Shown: positions 1 to 8,982 of the stretch, in pieces
How positions within the stretch are numbered: the stretch's first letter is position 1
Layout: each line of letters starts with the position of its first letter
Assembly (NCBI RefSeq): GCF_049800955.1
Contig: NZ_JBNAGA010000001.1
Coordinates: 1,984,001 to 2,048,000 of the forward strand
Length of the DNA: 64,000 bases
From: JAKVBH01 sp049800955
GTDB lineage: Bacteria; Pseudomonadota; Alphaproteobacteria; Rhodobacterales; Rhodobacteraceae
Reading direction: 5' to 3'
Position numbers and translations under genes: made by a program
Notes under the pieces: model-generated
What the model saw: only the letters and a program-made list of their open reading frames with translations
Told to the model about the DNA's origin: nothing
Databases searched by the model: none

Positions 1-139
1 TGCCCGCGATCAGCTTGTTGCCGTTATCGACATAGGCTTTGTGGTGAATGTCATGGTGGTATTCCATGGTCTCTTTGGACATGCCGTTCCCGGCGAGAGC
101 ATCATGTGCGTAAGGAAGATCTGGAAGTTCAAAAGCCAT
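1..139 (-). CDS. sodB: Superoxide dismutase [Fe/Mn], N-terminal part only
   Basis: The reverse strand from the ATG at 137-139 runs off the left window edge and gives 46 residues beginning MAFELPDLPYAHDAL, with EYHHDIHHKAYV further on. This is the conserved N-terminus of the Fe/Mn superoxide dismutase family, including the metal-ligand histidine region of helix 1. The enzyme converts superoxide to oxygen and hydrogen peroxide in the cytoplasm. The gene is divergent from era across about 180 bp, which must hold both promoters. The C-terminal domain lies outside the window, so the metal (Fe or Mn) cannot be judged. Confidence 0.93.
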   Translation of the reverse strand, partial: MAFELPDLPYAHDALAGNGMSKETMEYHHDIHHKAYVDNGNKLIAG

Positions 140-317
140 TCTGGGGCCCCCTCGTTGGTGTTGATCTGGCCCTTAACTGAGCCTGCGCGCGCGCAAGGTC
201 AAGGTCCATCGCGCCCTGAAGGTGTAACGCAGACGCGGGTCAAGAGGTTCCTCTGGCATGCAGAGGCAAAACCCGCTACACCCCGGCTTTCTGAAAACCG
301 CGAAAGAGCGCCACGAT

Positions 318-1274
318 ATGAGCACAGATGCTCCCATGCCAGATGATACGCAGGATCGCCGCGAGGGCCCGACACGCGCGGGCTTTGTGGCCCTGATCGG
401 TGAGCCCAATGCGGGCAAGTCCACGCTGACCAATTGGATGGTTGGGGCCAAGGTCTCCATCGTGACCCACAAGGTGCAGACCACGCGCGCGCGTATCCGC
501 GGCGTTGCCCTTGAAGGTGCGAGCCAGATCGTTTTTGTCGATACGCCCGGCCTTTTTCAGCCGCGCCGCAGGCTGGATCGTGCCATGGTCGCAGCCGCTT
601 GGGGCGGGGCTGCGGATGCCGATGTGGTGGTGCTGCTTGTGGAGGCGCATCGCGGTGTGACCAAAGGCGTGGAAGCCATTCTTGAGCGGCTGACTGAGAT
701 CGGCGAGGGGCGCAAGATCGCACTGGCCGTCAACAAGATCGACCGCGTCAAGGCCGAGGTGCTGCTGGCGCTCACCAAGGATCTCAACGAGCGTTTTCCT
801 TTTGAGGAAACCTTCCTGATCTCCGCCGAAAAGGGCCATGGCTGCGCCACGCTCAAGACATGGCTCGCAGGCCAGCTGCCGGAAAGCCCTTGGCTCTATC
901 CCGAAGATCAGATCGCCGATCTGCCCATGCGCATGATCGCCGCCGAGATGACGCGTGAGAAGCTGACCCTCCGCCTGCATCAGGAATTGCCCTACCAGTT
1001 GACGGTCGAGACCGAGCAATGGGAGGAGCGCAAGGATGGCTCCGCCCGGATCGACCAGATCGTCTACGTGGCCCGAGACGGGCACAAAGGCATCGTGCTG
1101 GGCAACAAGGGTGAGACGATCAAGGCCATTTCCAAGGCGTCCCGCGAAGAGCTTGAAGAGTTTCTGGGCCGCCGCATCCACCTCTTCGTTCAGGTGAAAG
1201 TGCGCGAGAAATGGCTCGAAGAGGCCGCGCGCTATTCCGAGATGGGGCTCGATTTCCGCGATGGCAACGCCTAG
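318..1274 (+). CDS. era: GTPase Era
   Basis: Era is an essential Ras-like GTPase that binds the 3' end of 16S rRNA and assists 30S subunit assembly at the inner membrane. The 318-residue product has the P-loop GEPNAGKS (about residues 28-35), the G3 motif DTPGLF, the G4 motif NKID, and a C-terminal KH domain with GIVLGNKGETIK. Length and domain order are normal for the family. An upstream in-frame ATG at 258 exists, but the ATG at 318 follows GAAAGAG at a suitable distance and gives a family-typical N-terminus. The stop overlaps the next gene by 14 bp, implying an era–DUF1491–recO operon. Confidence 0.95.
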   Translation: MSTDAPMPDDTQDRREGPTRAGFVALIGEPNAGKSTLTNWMVGAKVSIVTHKVQTTRARIRGVALEGASQIVFVDTPGLFQPRRRLDRAMVAAAWGGAADADVVVLLVEAHRGVTKGVEAILERLTEIGEGRKIALAVNKIDRVKAEVLLALTKDLNERFPFEETFLISAEKGHGCATLKTWLAGQLPESPWLYPEDQIADLPMRMIAAEMTREKLTLRLHQELPYQLTVETEQWEERKDGSARIDQIVYVARDGHKGIVLGNKGETIKAISKASREELEEFLGRRIHLFVQVKVREKWLEEAARYSEMGLDFRDGNA

Positions 1275-1587
1275 GCTCACCTCGCGGTTCTGGGTGGATG
1301 CCTATCTGGCGCGCCTTCGCTTGATGGACATCCCCGCCTTCGTGACCGCCCATGGCGATGATACTGCGGGCGTCGTCTGGGTGGTTCTCAACACGCTCGA
1401 CGGAAACGCCCGTCTCTTTGCGCGGCGTTACGATTTCATGGCCGATGAGACGCGTTGGGAGGATTGCCTCTCCGGTCCCGAGCAGGACATTACCGCGCGC
1501 CTTGCCAGCGAGAAAACCTCCGATCCTGATCTCTGGGTCATTGAAGTGGAGGATCGCCAGGGCCGTCATCTGCTGGATGAGATGTGA
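1261..1587 (+). CDS. DUF1491 family protein
   Basis: This 108-residue acidic soluble protein begins MATPRLTSRFWVDAY and contains RRYDFMADETRWEDCL. It resembles the DUF1491 family, which in alphaproteobacteria commonly sits between era and recO. It overlaps the end of era by 14 bp and the start of recO by 1 bp, so translation of the three genes is probably coupled. No signal peptide, membrane segment or catalytic motif is visible. The biochemical function is unknown; the position suggests a housekeeping role. Confidence 0.85.
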   Translation: MATPRLTSRFWVDAYLARLRLMDIPAFVTAHGDDTAGVVWVVLNTLDGNARLFARRYDFMADETRWEDCLSGPEQDITARLASEKTSDPDLWVIEVEDRQGRHLLDEM

Positions 1588-2345
1588 TGGAATGGCGTGA
1601 CGAAGGCTTCCTGCTCTCGGCACGCCGCCACGGCGAAACGGCGGCGATCCTCGAGGTCTTCACCCCGGCGCGGGGCCGCCATGCGGGTGTGTTGCGCGGG
1701 GGGGCGAGCCGGAAGATGGCGCCGCATCTCCAGCCGGGCACGCAGCTGGATGTGATATGGAAGGCGCGGCTGGAGGATCATCTGGGCAGCTTCACGGTGG
1801 AGCCTGTGCGGGCGAGGACGGCGGTTGCCATGCACAACCGGCGCGCCTTGGCGGGTCTCAACGCCGTCTGTGCCCTGCTGCTCTTTTGCCTGCCCGAGCG
1901 CGATCCCCTGCCCGATCTCTACCGCCGCTCCGAACAGCTGCTCGATTTGATGGGCCAGGACGATCTGTGGCCACTGGCCTATCTGAACTGGGAATTGGCC
2001 TTGCTGGACGCATTGGGTTACGGGCTGGATCTCAGCGCCTGCGCGGTAACGGGCCAGACAGAGGATCTGACCTATGTCTCGCCCAAATCCGGGCGCGCGG
2101 TATCGCGGCAAGGCGCGGGAGATTGGGCGGACAAATTGCTGCCACTGCCGCCCTGCCTTCTGGGTCAGGGCGAGGCGCCAGACGCGGAGATTGCGCAAGC
2201 TCTTGGTACGACAGGGTATTTCTTCGGACACAAGGTCGCACGCGCTTTGGGGACGCGGCCCATACCTGAGGCGCGCGCTCGATTTGCAGAGCTTCTCACT
2301 CGGCCGCTGTCTCCGCCCCGTTCTCAGTCCCGTTCTCAGCCCTGA
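1587..2345 (+). CDS. recO: DNA repair protein RecO
   Basis: RecO anneals complementary DNA strands and works with RecR to load RecA onto SSB-coated single-stranded DNA in the RecF pathway. The 252-residue product starts MEWRDEGFLLSARRHGE, the N-terminal OB fold, with GGASRK and the hydrophobic helical core typical of RecO. The ATG at 1587 overlaps the preceding TGA (TGATG); a GTG one codon upstream is an alternative. The last 50 bp overlap the convergent META-domain lipoprotein gene. A proline-rich tail (SPPRSQSRSQP) lies in that overlap and may be poorly conserved. Confidence 0.93.
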   Translation: MEWRDEGFLLSARRHGETAAILEVFTPARGRHAGVLRGGASRKMAPHLQPGTQLDVIWKARLEDHLGSFTVEPVRARTAVAMHNRRALAGLNAVCALLLFCLPERDPLPDLYRRSEQLLDLMGQDDLWPLAYLNWELALLDALGYGLDLSACAVTGQTEDLTYVSPKSGRAVSRQGAGDWADKLLPLPPCLLGQGEAPDAEIAQALGTTGYFFGHKVARALGTRPIPEARARFAELLTRPLSPPRSQSRSQP

Positions 2346-2724
2346 ATTCCATACTGCGCCCGGCATCATTGCTCAGCACGAGCACAGTGCCGGACACTTC
2401 AGACAAGGTCATCTCACCAAGGCTGGCGAAGAACCGCGCTTCGGCCTCCAGATCCGGACATGCCCTCTTGGTGGCACGGATTGGTCCCAGCTCGAACCAC
2501 GGATACGGAGCGCTCTGGCGAGCGCTGAAGCTGTTGCAAGGCGCTTGACCGAACACCGCACCGCTTTCGCCGAAGCGCATCGTCGCGTGCGCCTCAAACG
2601 GGGCGCCATCAATTCGGACCAGCTGCCAAAGGGTTTCACCGGCCCCATAGGCCGCCACGCTCTCATCAGCCCGACAGGCGCCAAGCGCCAAAGTCAGGCC
2701 CAGCATCAGCGCCGCGCGCCGCAT
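2296..2724 (-). CDS. META domain-containing lipoprotein (HslJ-like)
   Basis: The 142-residue product begins MRRAALMLGLTLALGAC, a lipoprotein signal with the LGAC lipobox, so it is probably anchored in the outer or inner membrane facing the periplasm. The mature part carries a META domain (TLWQLVRIDG, then CNSFSA and RACPDLEAEARFF), as in the heat-shock-related protein HslJ. The ATG lies 3 bp after the soxG stop, so it is probably the last gene of the sarcosine oxidase operon. A link to sarcosine metabolism is not obvious. Its 3' end overlaps recO, which is convergent. Confidence 0.82.
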   Translation of the reverse strand: MRRAALMLGLTLALGACRADESVAAYGAGETLWQLVRIDGAPFEAHATMRFGESGAVFGQAPCNSFSARQSAPYPWFELGPIRATKRACPDLEAEARFFASLGEMTLSEVSGTVLVLSNDAGRSMEFRAENGTENGAETAAE

Positions 2725-2727
2725 GGA

Positions 2728-3294
2728 TCAGAAGTGCCCGACAGCGGCCTGTGGATCCGCAGCAGTCGACAGCAGATCAAACACGTAGCCCGCTACGGAC
2801 CGGAAGCAGACCACGTCCACCGTCTCGTCATCGCGGAACCAGAACGCCCCTGCAACCTGCGCGAAACGCGTGCGACGCACCTCCCCGACAGGCAGCTTCT
2901 CCGCGCGCAGATCCGCCGGACAGACCTTCGCCAGAACTTCCCGCGCCGCAGGCCCCTCCATGCGGATGACCACACGGGCATCGGAGACGTCTGCCGCCAA
3001 GGCGTGGGCGCTGCCCAGAGCTTTTTGCAGCTTTGCCAGCACATCGGGCACATCACCATAGGCGCATAGCAGCATGGCCTCATCCGGCGACATCCAAAGC
3101 GCCCCGCCCGCATCTGTCAGCGAGGCCTGGCGGCGTGCTGGCACATCGACGCCTATTGCCGCTTTCACGGCTTTCTTGACGGATGCGTCCGCAAGGTCGG
3201 CGCGCAGCGAAATCATGCCTTGCGGGCCCAAATCGCGCAGCGAAACCAACCCGTCAAATTGCGCGCCTTGCAGCGCGGATACAGCATCAGACAT
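2728..3294 (-). CDS. soxG: Sarcosine oxidase subunit gamma
   Basis: This is the small gamma subunit of heterotetrameric sarcosine oxidase, which oxidises sarcosine to glycine and passes the methyl group to tetrahydrofolate as 5,10-methylene-THF while making hydrogen peroxide. The 188-residue product starts MSDAVSALQGAQFDGLVSLRD; the middle (GALWMSPDEAMLLC) and the Arg-rich C-terminal part fit the GcvT-like SoxG family. The ATG at 3292-3294 overlaps the end of soxA by 8 bp, the usual soxA–soxG coupling. A longer upstream reading exists but runs into soxA and is not needed. Confidence 0.93.
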   Translation of the reverse strand: MSDAVSALQGAQFDGLVSLRDLGPQGMISLRADLADASVKKAVKAAIGVDVPARRQASLTDAGGALWMSPDEAMLLCAYGDVPDVLAKLQKALGSAHALAADVSDARVVIRMEGPAAREVLAKVCPADLRAEKLPVGEVRRTRFAQVAGAFWFRDDETVDVVCFRSVAGYVFDLLSTAADPQAAVGHF

Positions 3295-6265
3295 TCTGCT
3301 TCTCCCCGTCCTTGTCGAAGAAGACCGGATCGACAATCTTCGCTTTGACTTCCGTGGTGCCGTCATCGCGCATGAATGTGATCACCTCGCCCATGCGCTG
3401 CGGACCGTGCTCCACAAGCCCCATGGCAATGCCACGCTCGAGCGTCGGCGAGAAATAGGTCGACGTCACCCGGCCAATCATATTGCGTTGGCCGTTCTCA
3501 TTATTGCCCGACCCCACGGCGTAAGCGCCGTCCGGCAAAACAGACTTGTCGGTCGTCTCAAGCCCCACAAGCTGCCAGCGATCGTCACGGGCCATATCGA
3601 TCCGTGCATGGGCCCGTTTGCCCATGTAATCTTCCTTTTTCTTGGACAATGCCCACTGCAGCCCGAGATCCTGCGGAATAACAGTCCCGTCGGTCTCGTC
3701 GCCAATCATGATGAAGCCCTTCTCGGCGCGCATGATGTGCAGGCATTCCGTCCCGTATGGCATGGCGCCATACTCCGCACCGGCCTCCATCAGCTTCTCC
3801 CAAAGCTCGAGCGTCCGGCCAGCAGGCACCGCAATCTCATAAGACAATTCGCCGGAGAACGAGATACGATAGGCGCGCACGGGAATGCCCGCCAGCGTGC
3901 CATCGGCCCAGCCCATGAAGGTCAGCGCGTCTTTCGACACGTCTATGCCACCCAGCTTTTCCAGCACTTTGCGCGCATTGGGCCCGACCACGGCGATCTG
4001 GCCATATTGCTCGGTCACGTTCACGACCCAGACTTTCCAGTCCCACCATTCGGTCTGGAGCCACTCCTCCATATGGGCATGGATACGGTCCGCGCCGCCC
4101 GAAGTCGTGTGGCAGAGCCAGGTGTCCTCATCGATACGCGCAACCACGCCATCGTCGCTCAGAAAGCCATTCTCCGAACACATGAGCCCATAGCGGCAGC
4201 GCCCCGGCTTCAGGTTACTCATCATGTTGGTGTAGAGCATATCGAGGAAGCGGCCCGCATCCGGCCCTTTCACGATGATCTTGCCCAGCGTCGAGGCATC
4301 CAGCAAACCAAGGTGCGATCGCGTATTGCGCACTTCCCGGTGTACGGCCTGCTCCACCGTTTCGCCCTTGCGCACATAGGCGTAGGGACGGCGCCAATGG
4401 CCCACCGGCTCCCAATCCGCGCCATTGGCATCCGACCAATCATGGATGGGCGTCTTGCGGATCGGCTGAAACAGCGTGCCTTTAGCCTCACCCGCGATCG
4501 CGCCCATGGAAATGGGAGTGTACGGCGGACGGAATGTCGTTGTGCCGGTTTGCGGAATAGGTTGATTTAACGCATCAGAAAGGATGGCCAGACCATTGAT
4601 GTTGCTCAGTTTTCCCTGATCTGTCGCCATCCCCAAAGTGGTGTAGCGCTTGGCGTGTTCAACGGATTCGAAGCCTTCGCGCGCGGCCAATTGGACATCG
4701 GAGACTTTGACGTCATTCTGATAATCGAGCCACGATTTCATGCGCAGCTTCATCTTGGCTTGCTGCGGCATGAGCCAGACCGGCTGCATGGGCGCTTCGC
4801 TCGGCGCATGGGCCGCGCCACCCGCGTCCGCCATACACGCCGCAAGCGTCATCTCCCCATTGGCCGCGCCGACCGCGCGAACGAAACCACCGCCTGAAGC
4901 ATCTGTCGGCGGGTTTGCAGGATCGGGACGGAAACAGGCGTTTCCTTCATCCCAGGACAGCTTGCCACCGCAATGGGACCACAGATGCACCACAGGCGAC
5001 CAGCCCCCGGACATCGCAACCACATCACAATGGATATCCTCTTCCGCATCAGACCCATCGCCCGATTGATCGCAGAGGCGCACGGCGATGACCTCCGTGA
5101 GCCCCTTCACCTTGGCAATGCCCTTACCGGTCTCGACCCGCAGTCCAAGCGCGCGCGCCTGCGCGGGCAGATCCCCGTTGGCTTCGCGACGCGCATCGAC
5201 GATCACGGGGACAACCTGCCCCGCTTCGTGCAACGCGATGGCGGTTCTGTAGGCATCGTCGTTGTTGGTGACAACAACTGTCCGCGCACCGGGGCTGACG
5301 GCGTAATTCACCACATAATCCCGCACGGCGGAGGCAAGCATGACGCCCGGCAAGTCATTGCCCGCAAAAGACAAAGGCCGTTCGATCGCACCGGTAGCCG
5401 TTATGATTTCGCCTGCGCGGATCCGCCAGAGGCGATGACGCGGGCCAGCGCTGTTCTTGGCGGATTGATCCAGATGATCGGTGAGCCGCTCATAGGCCAG
5501 AACGTAGCCATGATCATAAACGCCTGCCCCCATCGTGCGCATGCGCATGCGGACATTGGGCATGGCGGCAAGTTCATCCACGAGGGCGGTGACGGCCTCA
5601 TCTGCGGGCAATCCATCCACTTCACCCCCATCAACGGGCGTGCGTCCACCCCAATGGGCGGTTTGCTCGATCACCATCACGTCGTGGCCTTTGGCCGCCT
5701 CGGCCCGGGCCGCAAGCAAGCCTGCGATGCCCCCGCCGATGACAAGACAATCGGTGTGGATGTTGAAATGCTCATAGGTGTCGGGATCGCGGGTCTCGGT
5801 ATCAGGCGCCTTTCCCAGACCTGCGGATTTGCGAATGAATGGCTCGTAGACGTGTTTCCAGAAGGGCCGCGGATGGATGAACATCTTGTAGTAGAACCCG
5901 GCGGGCAGGAACCGCGCGACCGCCATGTTGATCTGGCCCACGTCAAATTGCAGCGACGGCCAATGGTTTTGCGACGCCGCATAAAGCCCGTCGAACAGCT
6001 CTGTGGTCGTGGCCCGTTGATTGGGCTCAAACCGATTGCCCTTGCCCAGGCCCACCAGCGCATTAGGCTCTTCGGACCCCGACGCCACGATCCCACGCGG
6101 CCTGTGGTATTTGAAAGAGCGCCCCACAAGGGTCTGCCCGTTGGCCAACAGTGCCGACGCCAGGGTGTCACCCTTGAAGCCCTTCATCCAACGATCGTTG
6201 AACTGGAAGCGCTGCGTTGTATTTCGGTCGATCAAACGACCGCCGTTTGGAAGACGTGTGCTCAT
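3287..6265 (-). CDS. soxA: Sarcosine oxidase subunit alpha
   Basis: The 992-residue alpha subunit binds NAD+ and contains the folate-binding half of the enzyme. The N-terminus (STRLPNGGRLIDR) and the 2Fe-2S-ferredoxin-like region with HRPRGIVASGSEEPN are typical of SoxA. A dinucleotide-binding GGGIAGLLAARA motif follows at about residue 176, and the C-terminal ~380 residues form a GcvT-type aminomethyltransferase domain (YGTECLHIMRAEKGF). Full family length, no frameshift. It lies 63 bp after soxD and overlaps soxG by 8 bp. Confidence 0.96.
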   Translation of the reverse strand: MSTRLPNGGRLIDRNTTQRFQFNDRWMKGFKGDTLASALLANGQTLVGRSFKYHRPRGIVASGSEEPNALVGLGKGNRFEPNQRATTTELFDGLYAASQNHWPSLQFDVGQINMAVARFLPAGFYYKMFIHPRPFWKHVYEPFIRKSAGLGKAPDTETRDPDTYEHFNIHTDCLVIGGGIAGLLAARAEAAKGHDVMVIEQTAHWGGRTPVDGGEVDGLPADEAVTALVDELAAMPNVRMRMRTMGAGVYDHGYVLAYERLTDHLDQSAKNSAGPRHRLWRIRAGEIITATGAIERPLSFAGNDLPGVMLASAVRDYVVNYAVSPGARTVVVTNNDDAYRTAIALHEAGQVVPVIVDARREANGDLPAQARALGLRVETGKGIAKVKGLTEVIAVRLCDQSGDGSDAEEDIHCDVVAMSGGWSPVVHLWSHCGGKLSWDEGNACFRPDPANPPTDASGGGFVRAVGAANGEMTLAACMADAGGAAHAPSEAPMQPVWLMPQQAKMKLRMKSWLDYQNDVKVSDVQLAAREGFESVEHAKRYTTLGMATDQGKLSNINGLAILSDALNQPIPQTGTTTFRPPYTPISMGAIAGEAKGTLFQPIRKTPIHDWSDANGADWEPVGHWRRPYAYVRKGETVEQAVHREVRNTRSHLGLLDASTLGKIIVKGPDAGRFLDMLYTNMMSNLKPGRCRYGLMCSENGFLSDDGVVARIDEDTWLCHTTSGGADRIHAHMEEWLQTEWWDWKVWVVNVTEQYGQIAVVGPNARKVLEKLGGIDVSKDALTFMGWADGTLAGIPVRAYRISFSGELSYEIAVPAGRTLELWEKLMEAGAEYGAMPYGTECLHIMRAEKGFIMIGDETDGTVIPQDLGLQWALSKKKEDYMGKRAHARIDMARDDRWQLVGLETTDKSVLPDGAYAVGSGNNENGQRNMIGRVTSTYFSPTLERGIAMGLVEHGPQRMGEVITFMRDDGTTEVKAKIVDPVFFDKDGEKQNV

Positions 6266-6307
6266 CGTATCAGACTTTCGTGCCTGTGGTGGGCGTTGGG
6301 ATATGCG

Positions 6308-6326
6308 TATTTTTGGCCAGAAGAAG
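6308..6326. repeat. TTTTTGGCCAGAAGAAG-like intergenic element
   Basis: The soxD–soxA gap contains the string TATTTTTGGCCAGAAGAAG. A diverged copy (14 of 19 positions by eye) follows the double hairpin near 36.9 kb. Similar GATATTTTTGGCCAGA strings are, from memory, common between genes in Rhodobacterales. It stops just before the soxD stop codon. Function is unknown; it may be part of a degenerate repetitive element or an mRNA-processing site between soxD and soxA. Confidence 0.35.
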
Positions 6327-6328
6327 CA

Positions 6329-6658
6329 TCAGGAGAAGGTCCTCCATGACCAGCCGGGCCGCTTTGCGCTTATCGCGGCTTTGATCTCTTTTGGCGGCTC
6401 GAGGGTTTGCGCAGAATAGGTGCCGAAGACCTCAAGGGTTTGGGTGCAGCGGGCCGCGTGGAACCACTTGCCGCAGCCATTGGCATGGCGCCAGCGTTCG
6501 AAATGCACACCCTTGGGGTTTTCGCGCATGAAGAGGTATTCCTCGAAGGCTTCGTCCGTATCGCCTGTGGATGCGCGCTTGATATGGGCTTCACCGCCTG
6601 CGTGCAGTTCGGTCTCATCGGCCTGCAGGCCGCAACAGGGGCATTCGAGGGTCAGCAT
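6329..6658 (-). CDS. soxD: Sarcosine oxidase subunit delta
   Basis: The small zinc-binding delta subunit of heterotetrameric sarcosine oxidase. The 109-residue product begins MLTLECPCCGLQADETEL; the CPCCG pair plus the later HANGCGKWFH region provide the cysteine and histidine ligands expected for the Zn site. EYLFMRENPKG is the conserved core of the family. The ATG at 6656-6658 is preferred over one nine codons upstream because it matches the family N-terminus. It lies between a 61-residue membrane protein gene and soxA in the same orientation. Confidence 0.93.
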   Translation of the reverse strand: MLTLECPCCGLQADETELHAGGEAHIKRASTGDTDEAFEEYLFMRENPKGVHFERWRHANGCGKWFHAARCTQTLEVFGTYSAQTLEPPKEIKAAISAKRPGWSWRTFS

Positions 6659-6742
6659 GGGCTTACTCCGCTCTTGGCGCAGCAAAGAGGGGCGCGCGCC
6701 GTCAGCGCCCGCCCCTCCCGCGGGTTGTCGTTTTGGGTCGTG

Positions 6743-6928
6743 TCAGTCGGTTGCGACGGCCGGGGCCTCAGCGGGCGCCGGTGCCGCGCCAGCGTCCGGC
6801 GCTGCGGGGTCAACTTGGGTTGCCGTGCCGCCTGCGAAGAGGGCAAGCAAGGCAATTGCTGCCACCGCGATGCCGGCGTAGATGAGCCAACGGCTGCCGC
6901 TGCTGGAAGGGGTCGAAAAGTCTGCCAT
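6743..6928 (-). CDS. Small single-span membrane protein in the sarcosine oxidase operon
   Basis: This 61-residue product (MADFSTPSSSGSRWL at the start) has one strong transmembrane helix (IYAGIAVAAIALLALFAGG) and an Ala/Pro-rich tail ending VATD. The gene has a near-perfect ribosome binding site, GGAGGAAAACTC before the ATG, which supports expression. It lies between soxB and soxD on the same strand. I do not recognise a family. The predicted topology is a short polar N-terminus and an acidic low-complexity C-terminus; membrane tethering of the oxidase or a small regulatory role are only guesses. Confidence 0.75.
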   Translation of the reverse strand: MADFSTPSSSGSRWLIYAGIAVAAIALLALFAGGTATQVDPAAPDAGAAPAPAEAPAVATD

Positions 6929-7070
6929 GAGTTTTCCTCCATTGTGGAGTTCACATGGTCAAACGGGAGGCTGGCAGGGGCAACATAAGCGGTATTCCCC
7001 GGCGCCATGGCGCGGGATCTTGCGACTTGGGCGGGTCTTGCCCGGCCAAACTCTGCCCAAACCACGCGCA

Positions 7071-8315
7071 TCAATGGGCCACCCCCGCAGCGACCGATTC
7101 GTCGATGAAGCGCCCCTCGCGGAACCGTTCGAGCCCGAAGGCATCGGCCAGCGGCGAGTGCCCCTTGGCCATCAGCTCCGCCATGGCCCATCCGGAGCCC
7201 GGGATGGCCTTGAACCCGCCGGTGCCCCAACCGCAGTTGATGAAGACACCCTCCACCGGAGTTTTGGAGATGATGGGCGAGCGATCCCCCGTCACATCAA
7301 CGATACCGCCCCATTGGCGCAGCATCTTGAGGCGCGAAATCATCGGGAAGGTCTCACAAAGCGCGCGCACAGTTTCCTCGATGTGATGGAACGAGCCGCG
7401 CTGAGTGTAGTTGTTGTACCCATCGGTGCCGCCGCCGATGACCATCTCACCTTTGTCAGACTGGCTCATGTAGCCGTGCACCGTATTGGCCATGACAACC
7501 ACATCCATGCAGGGCTTGATCGGCTCAGACACAAGAGCTTGGAGCGCGACGCTCTCAATCGGGAGCCGGAAGCCTGCCATCTCGGAGACCACGCTGGCGT
7601 GACCAGCGACGACCATGCCCAGTTTCTTGCAACCGATATGGCCTTTGGACGTCTCAACGCCCGTTACGGCGCCGCCCTCTCGCGTCACGCCCGTCACTTC
7701 GCATTTCTGGATGATATCCATCCCCATGGCCGAACAGGCCCGTGCATACCCCCAGGCCACCGCATCATGCCGCGCCGTGCCGCCACGCGCCTGCCACAAC
7801 CCGCCCATGACGGGGTAACGCGGGCCTTTGAGCTCGATGATCGGCACGAGCTTCTTGACCTCTTGCGGCCCGATGAACCGCGTCTCCACGCCTTGCAGCG
7901 CGTTGGCGTGGGCAGTGCGCTGGTAGCCGCGAACTTCGTGATGGGTCTGCGCCAGCATGATCACGCCGCGCGGGCTGAACATGATGTTGTAGTTGAAATC
8001 CTGGCTCAGCGTCTCGTAGAGGCTGCGCGCTTTCTCGTAGATCGCGGCGGAGGGGTCTTGCAGGTAGTTGGAGCGGATGATCGTTGTATTCCGGCCTGTA
8101 TTGCCACCGCCGAGCCAGCCCTTTTCGATCACGGCCACATTGGTGATGCCGAAGTTCTTGCCAAGATAATAGGCGGTTGCCAACCCGTGGCCACCAGCCC
8201 CGACGATGATAACATCGTAGGTCTTCTTGGGCTCAGGTGAGGCCCAGGCGCGCTCCCACCCCTGGTGGTAGCTCAGCGCTTCTCGTGCAACAGCAAAGGC
8301 AGAATAGCGTTTCAT
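7071..8315 (-). CDS. soxB: Sarcosine oxidase subunit beta
   Basis: The 414-residue beta subunit carries FAD and the covalent FMN and is the site of sarcosine oxidation. It begins MKRYSAFAVAREALSYHQGW, the diagnostic SoxB N-terminus, followed by the FAD-binding VIIVGAGGHGLATAYYL at about residue 35. The C-terminus has GWGTGGFKAIPGSG. It is the first gene of the operon soxB–membrane protein–soxD–soxA–soxG. About 180 bp separate it from the divergent ruvX, and that region must hold the operon promoter; no clear operator was recognised there. Confidence 0.96.
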   Translation of the reverse strand: MKRYSAFAVAREALSYHQGWERAWASPEPKKTYDVIIVGAGGHGLATAYYLGKNFGITNVAVIEKGWLGGGNTGRNTTIIRSNYLQDPSAAIYEKARSLYETLSQDFNYNIMFSPRGVIMLAQTHHEVRGYQRTAHANALQGVETRFIGPQEVKKLVPIIELKGPRYPVMGGLWQARGGTARHDAVAWGYARACSAMGMDIIQKCEVTGVTREGGAVTGVETSKGHIGCKKLGMVVAGHASVVSEMAGFRLPIESVALQALVSEPIKPCMDVVVMANTVHGYMSQSDKGEMVIGGGTDGYNNYTQRGSFHHIEETVRALCETFPMISRLKMLRQWGGIVDVTGDRSPIISKTPVEGVFINCGWGTGGFKAIPGSGWAMAELMAKGHSPLADAFGLERFREGRFIDESVAAGVAH

Positions 8316-8496
8316 CAGGCAGGGGCTCCGCTCAACAGATCACATCGGTCTTCAACTTCCGTGTTATGGCCAATTTCGCCCGCGCCCGACTCTCGAATCC
8401 GTCCCCTTGATGCATGTTTCCGACGCGGCCCGTTTTCATAGGGATGTTGAACAGTTTTCGCTTTTGCCATTGCGCCGCGAGTTGTAGGGCTGTGCC

Positions 8497-8970
8497 ATGA
8501 TTTACGAAGACATGACCGATTTTGCCGGAAGCCTGCCTGTGCATGGTGCGCTCATCGGTCTGGATCTTGGCGAAAAGACCATTGGCCTTGCCGTATCTGA
8601 CGGGATGCGCGGCGTGGCGACGCCTCTGGAAACGGTCAGGCGCAAGAAATTCGGCGTGGATGCCACACGGATCGAAGAGGTCATCCGGGCGCGGGATATC
8701 CAGGGGCTGGTCCTGGGGTTGCCGCGCAACATGGACGGCTCAGAAGGCCCCCGCTGCCAATCGACCCGGGCTTTCGCGCGCAATTTTGCCGCGCGTTGGG
8801 ATGGGCCTATCGGGTTTTGGGACGAACGGCTCAGCACAGTCGCGGCCGAACGCGCGCTTCTGGAGGCGGATACGACACGAAAACGTCGCGCAGAGGTCAT
8901 CGACCATGTGGCGGCGAGCTATATACTGCAGGGCGTATTGGACCGCCTGCGCCATTTGAGCGCCGGATAA
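8497..8970 (+). CDS. ruvX: Putative pre-16S rRNA nuclease / Holliday junction resolvase RuvX (YqgF)
   Basis: RuvX/YqgF has an RNase H-like fold and is needed for 5' maturation of 16S rRNA; it was first described as a Holliday junction resolvase. The 157-residue product has the strand-loop GLDLGEKTIGLAVSD with the catalytic aspartate (about residue 26), GLPRNMDGSEG, WDERLST and the C-terminal DHVAASYILQ, all family signatures. The ATG at 8497 is used; the next in-frame ATG at 8512 is also possible. The gene is followed after 12 bp by a DUF1289 gene. Confidence 0.92.
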   Translation: MIYEDMTDFAGSLPVHGALIGLDLGEKTIGLAVSDGMRGVATPLETVRRKKFGVDATRIEEVIRARDIQGLVLGLPRNMDGSEGPRCQSTRAFARNFAARWDGPIGFWDERLSTVAAERALLEADTTRKRRAEVIDHVAASYILQGVLDRLRHLSAG

Positions 8971-8982
8971 CGAGGGATGAGC

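Noticed and set aside
276..1280. 334-codon minus-strand frame over era
   Set aside because: Shadow of era, whose G-motifs and KH domain are clear on the plus strand.
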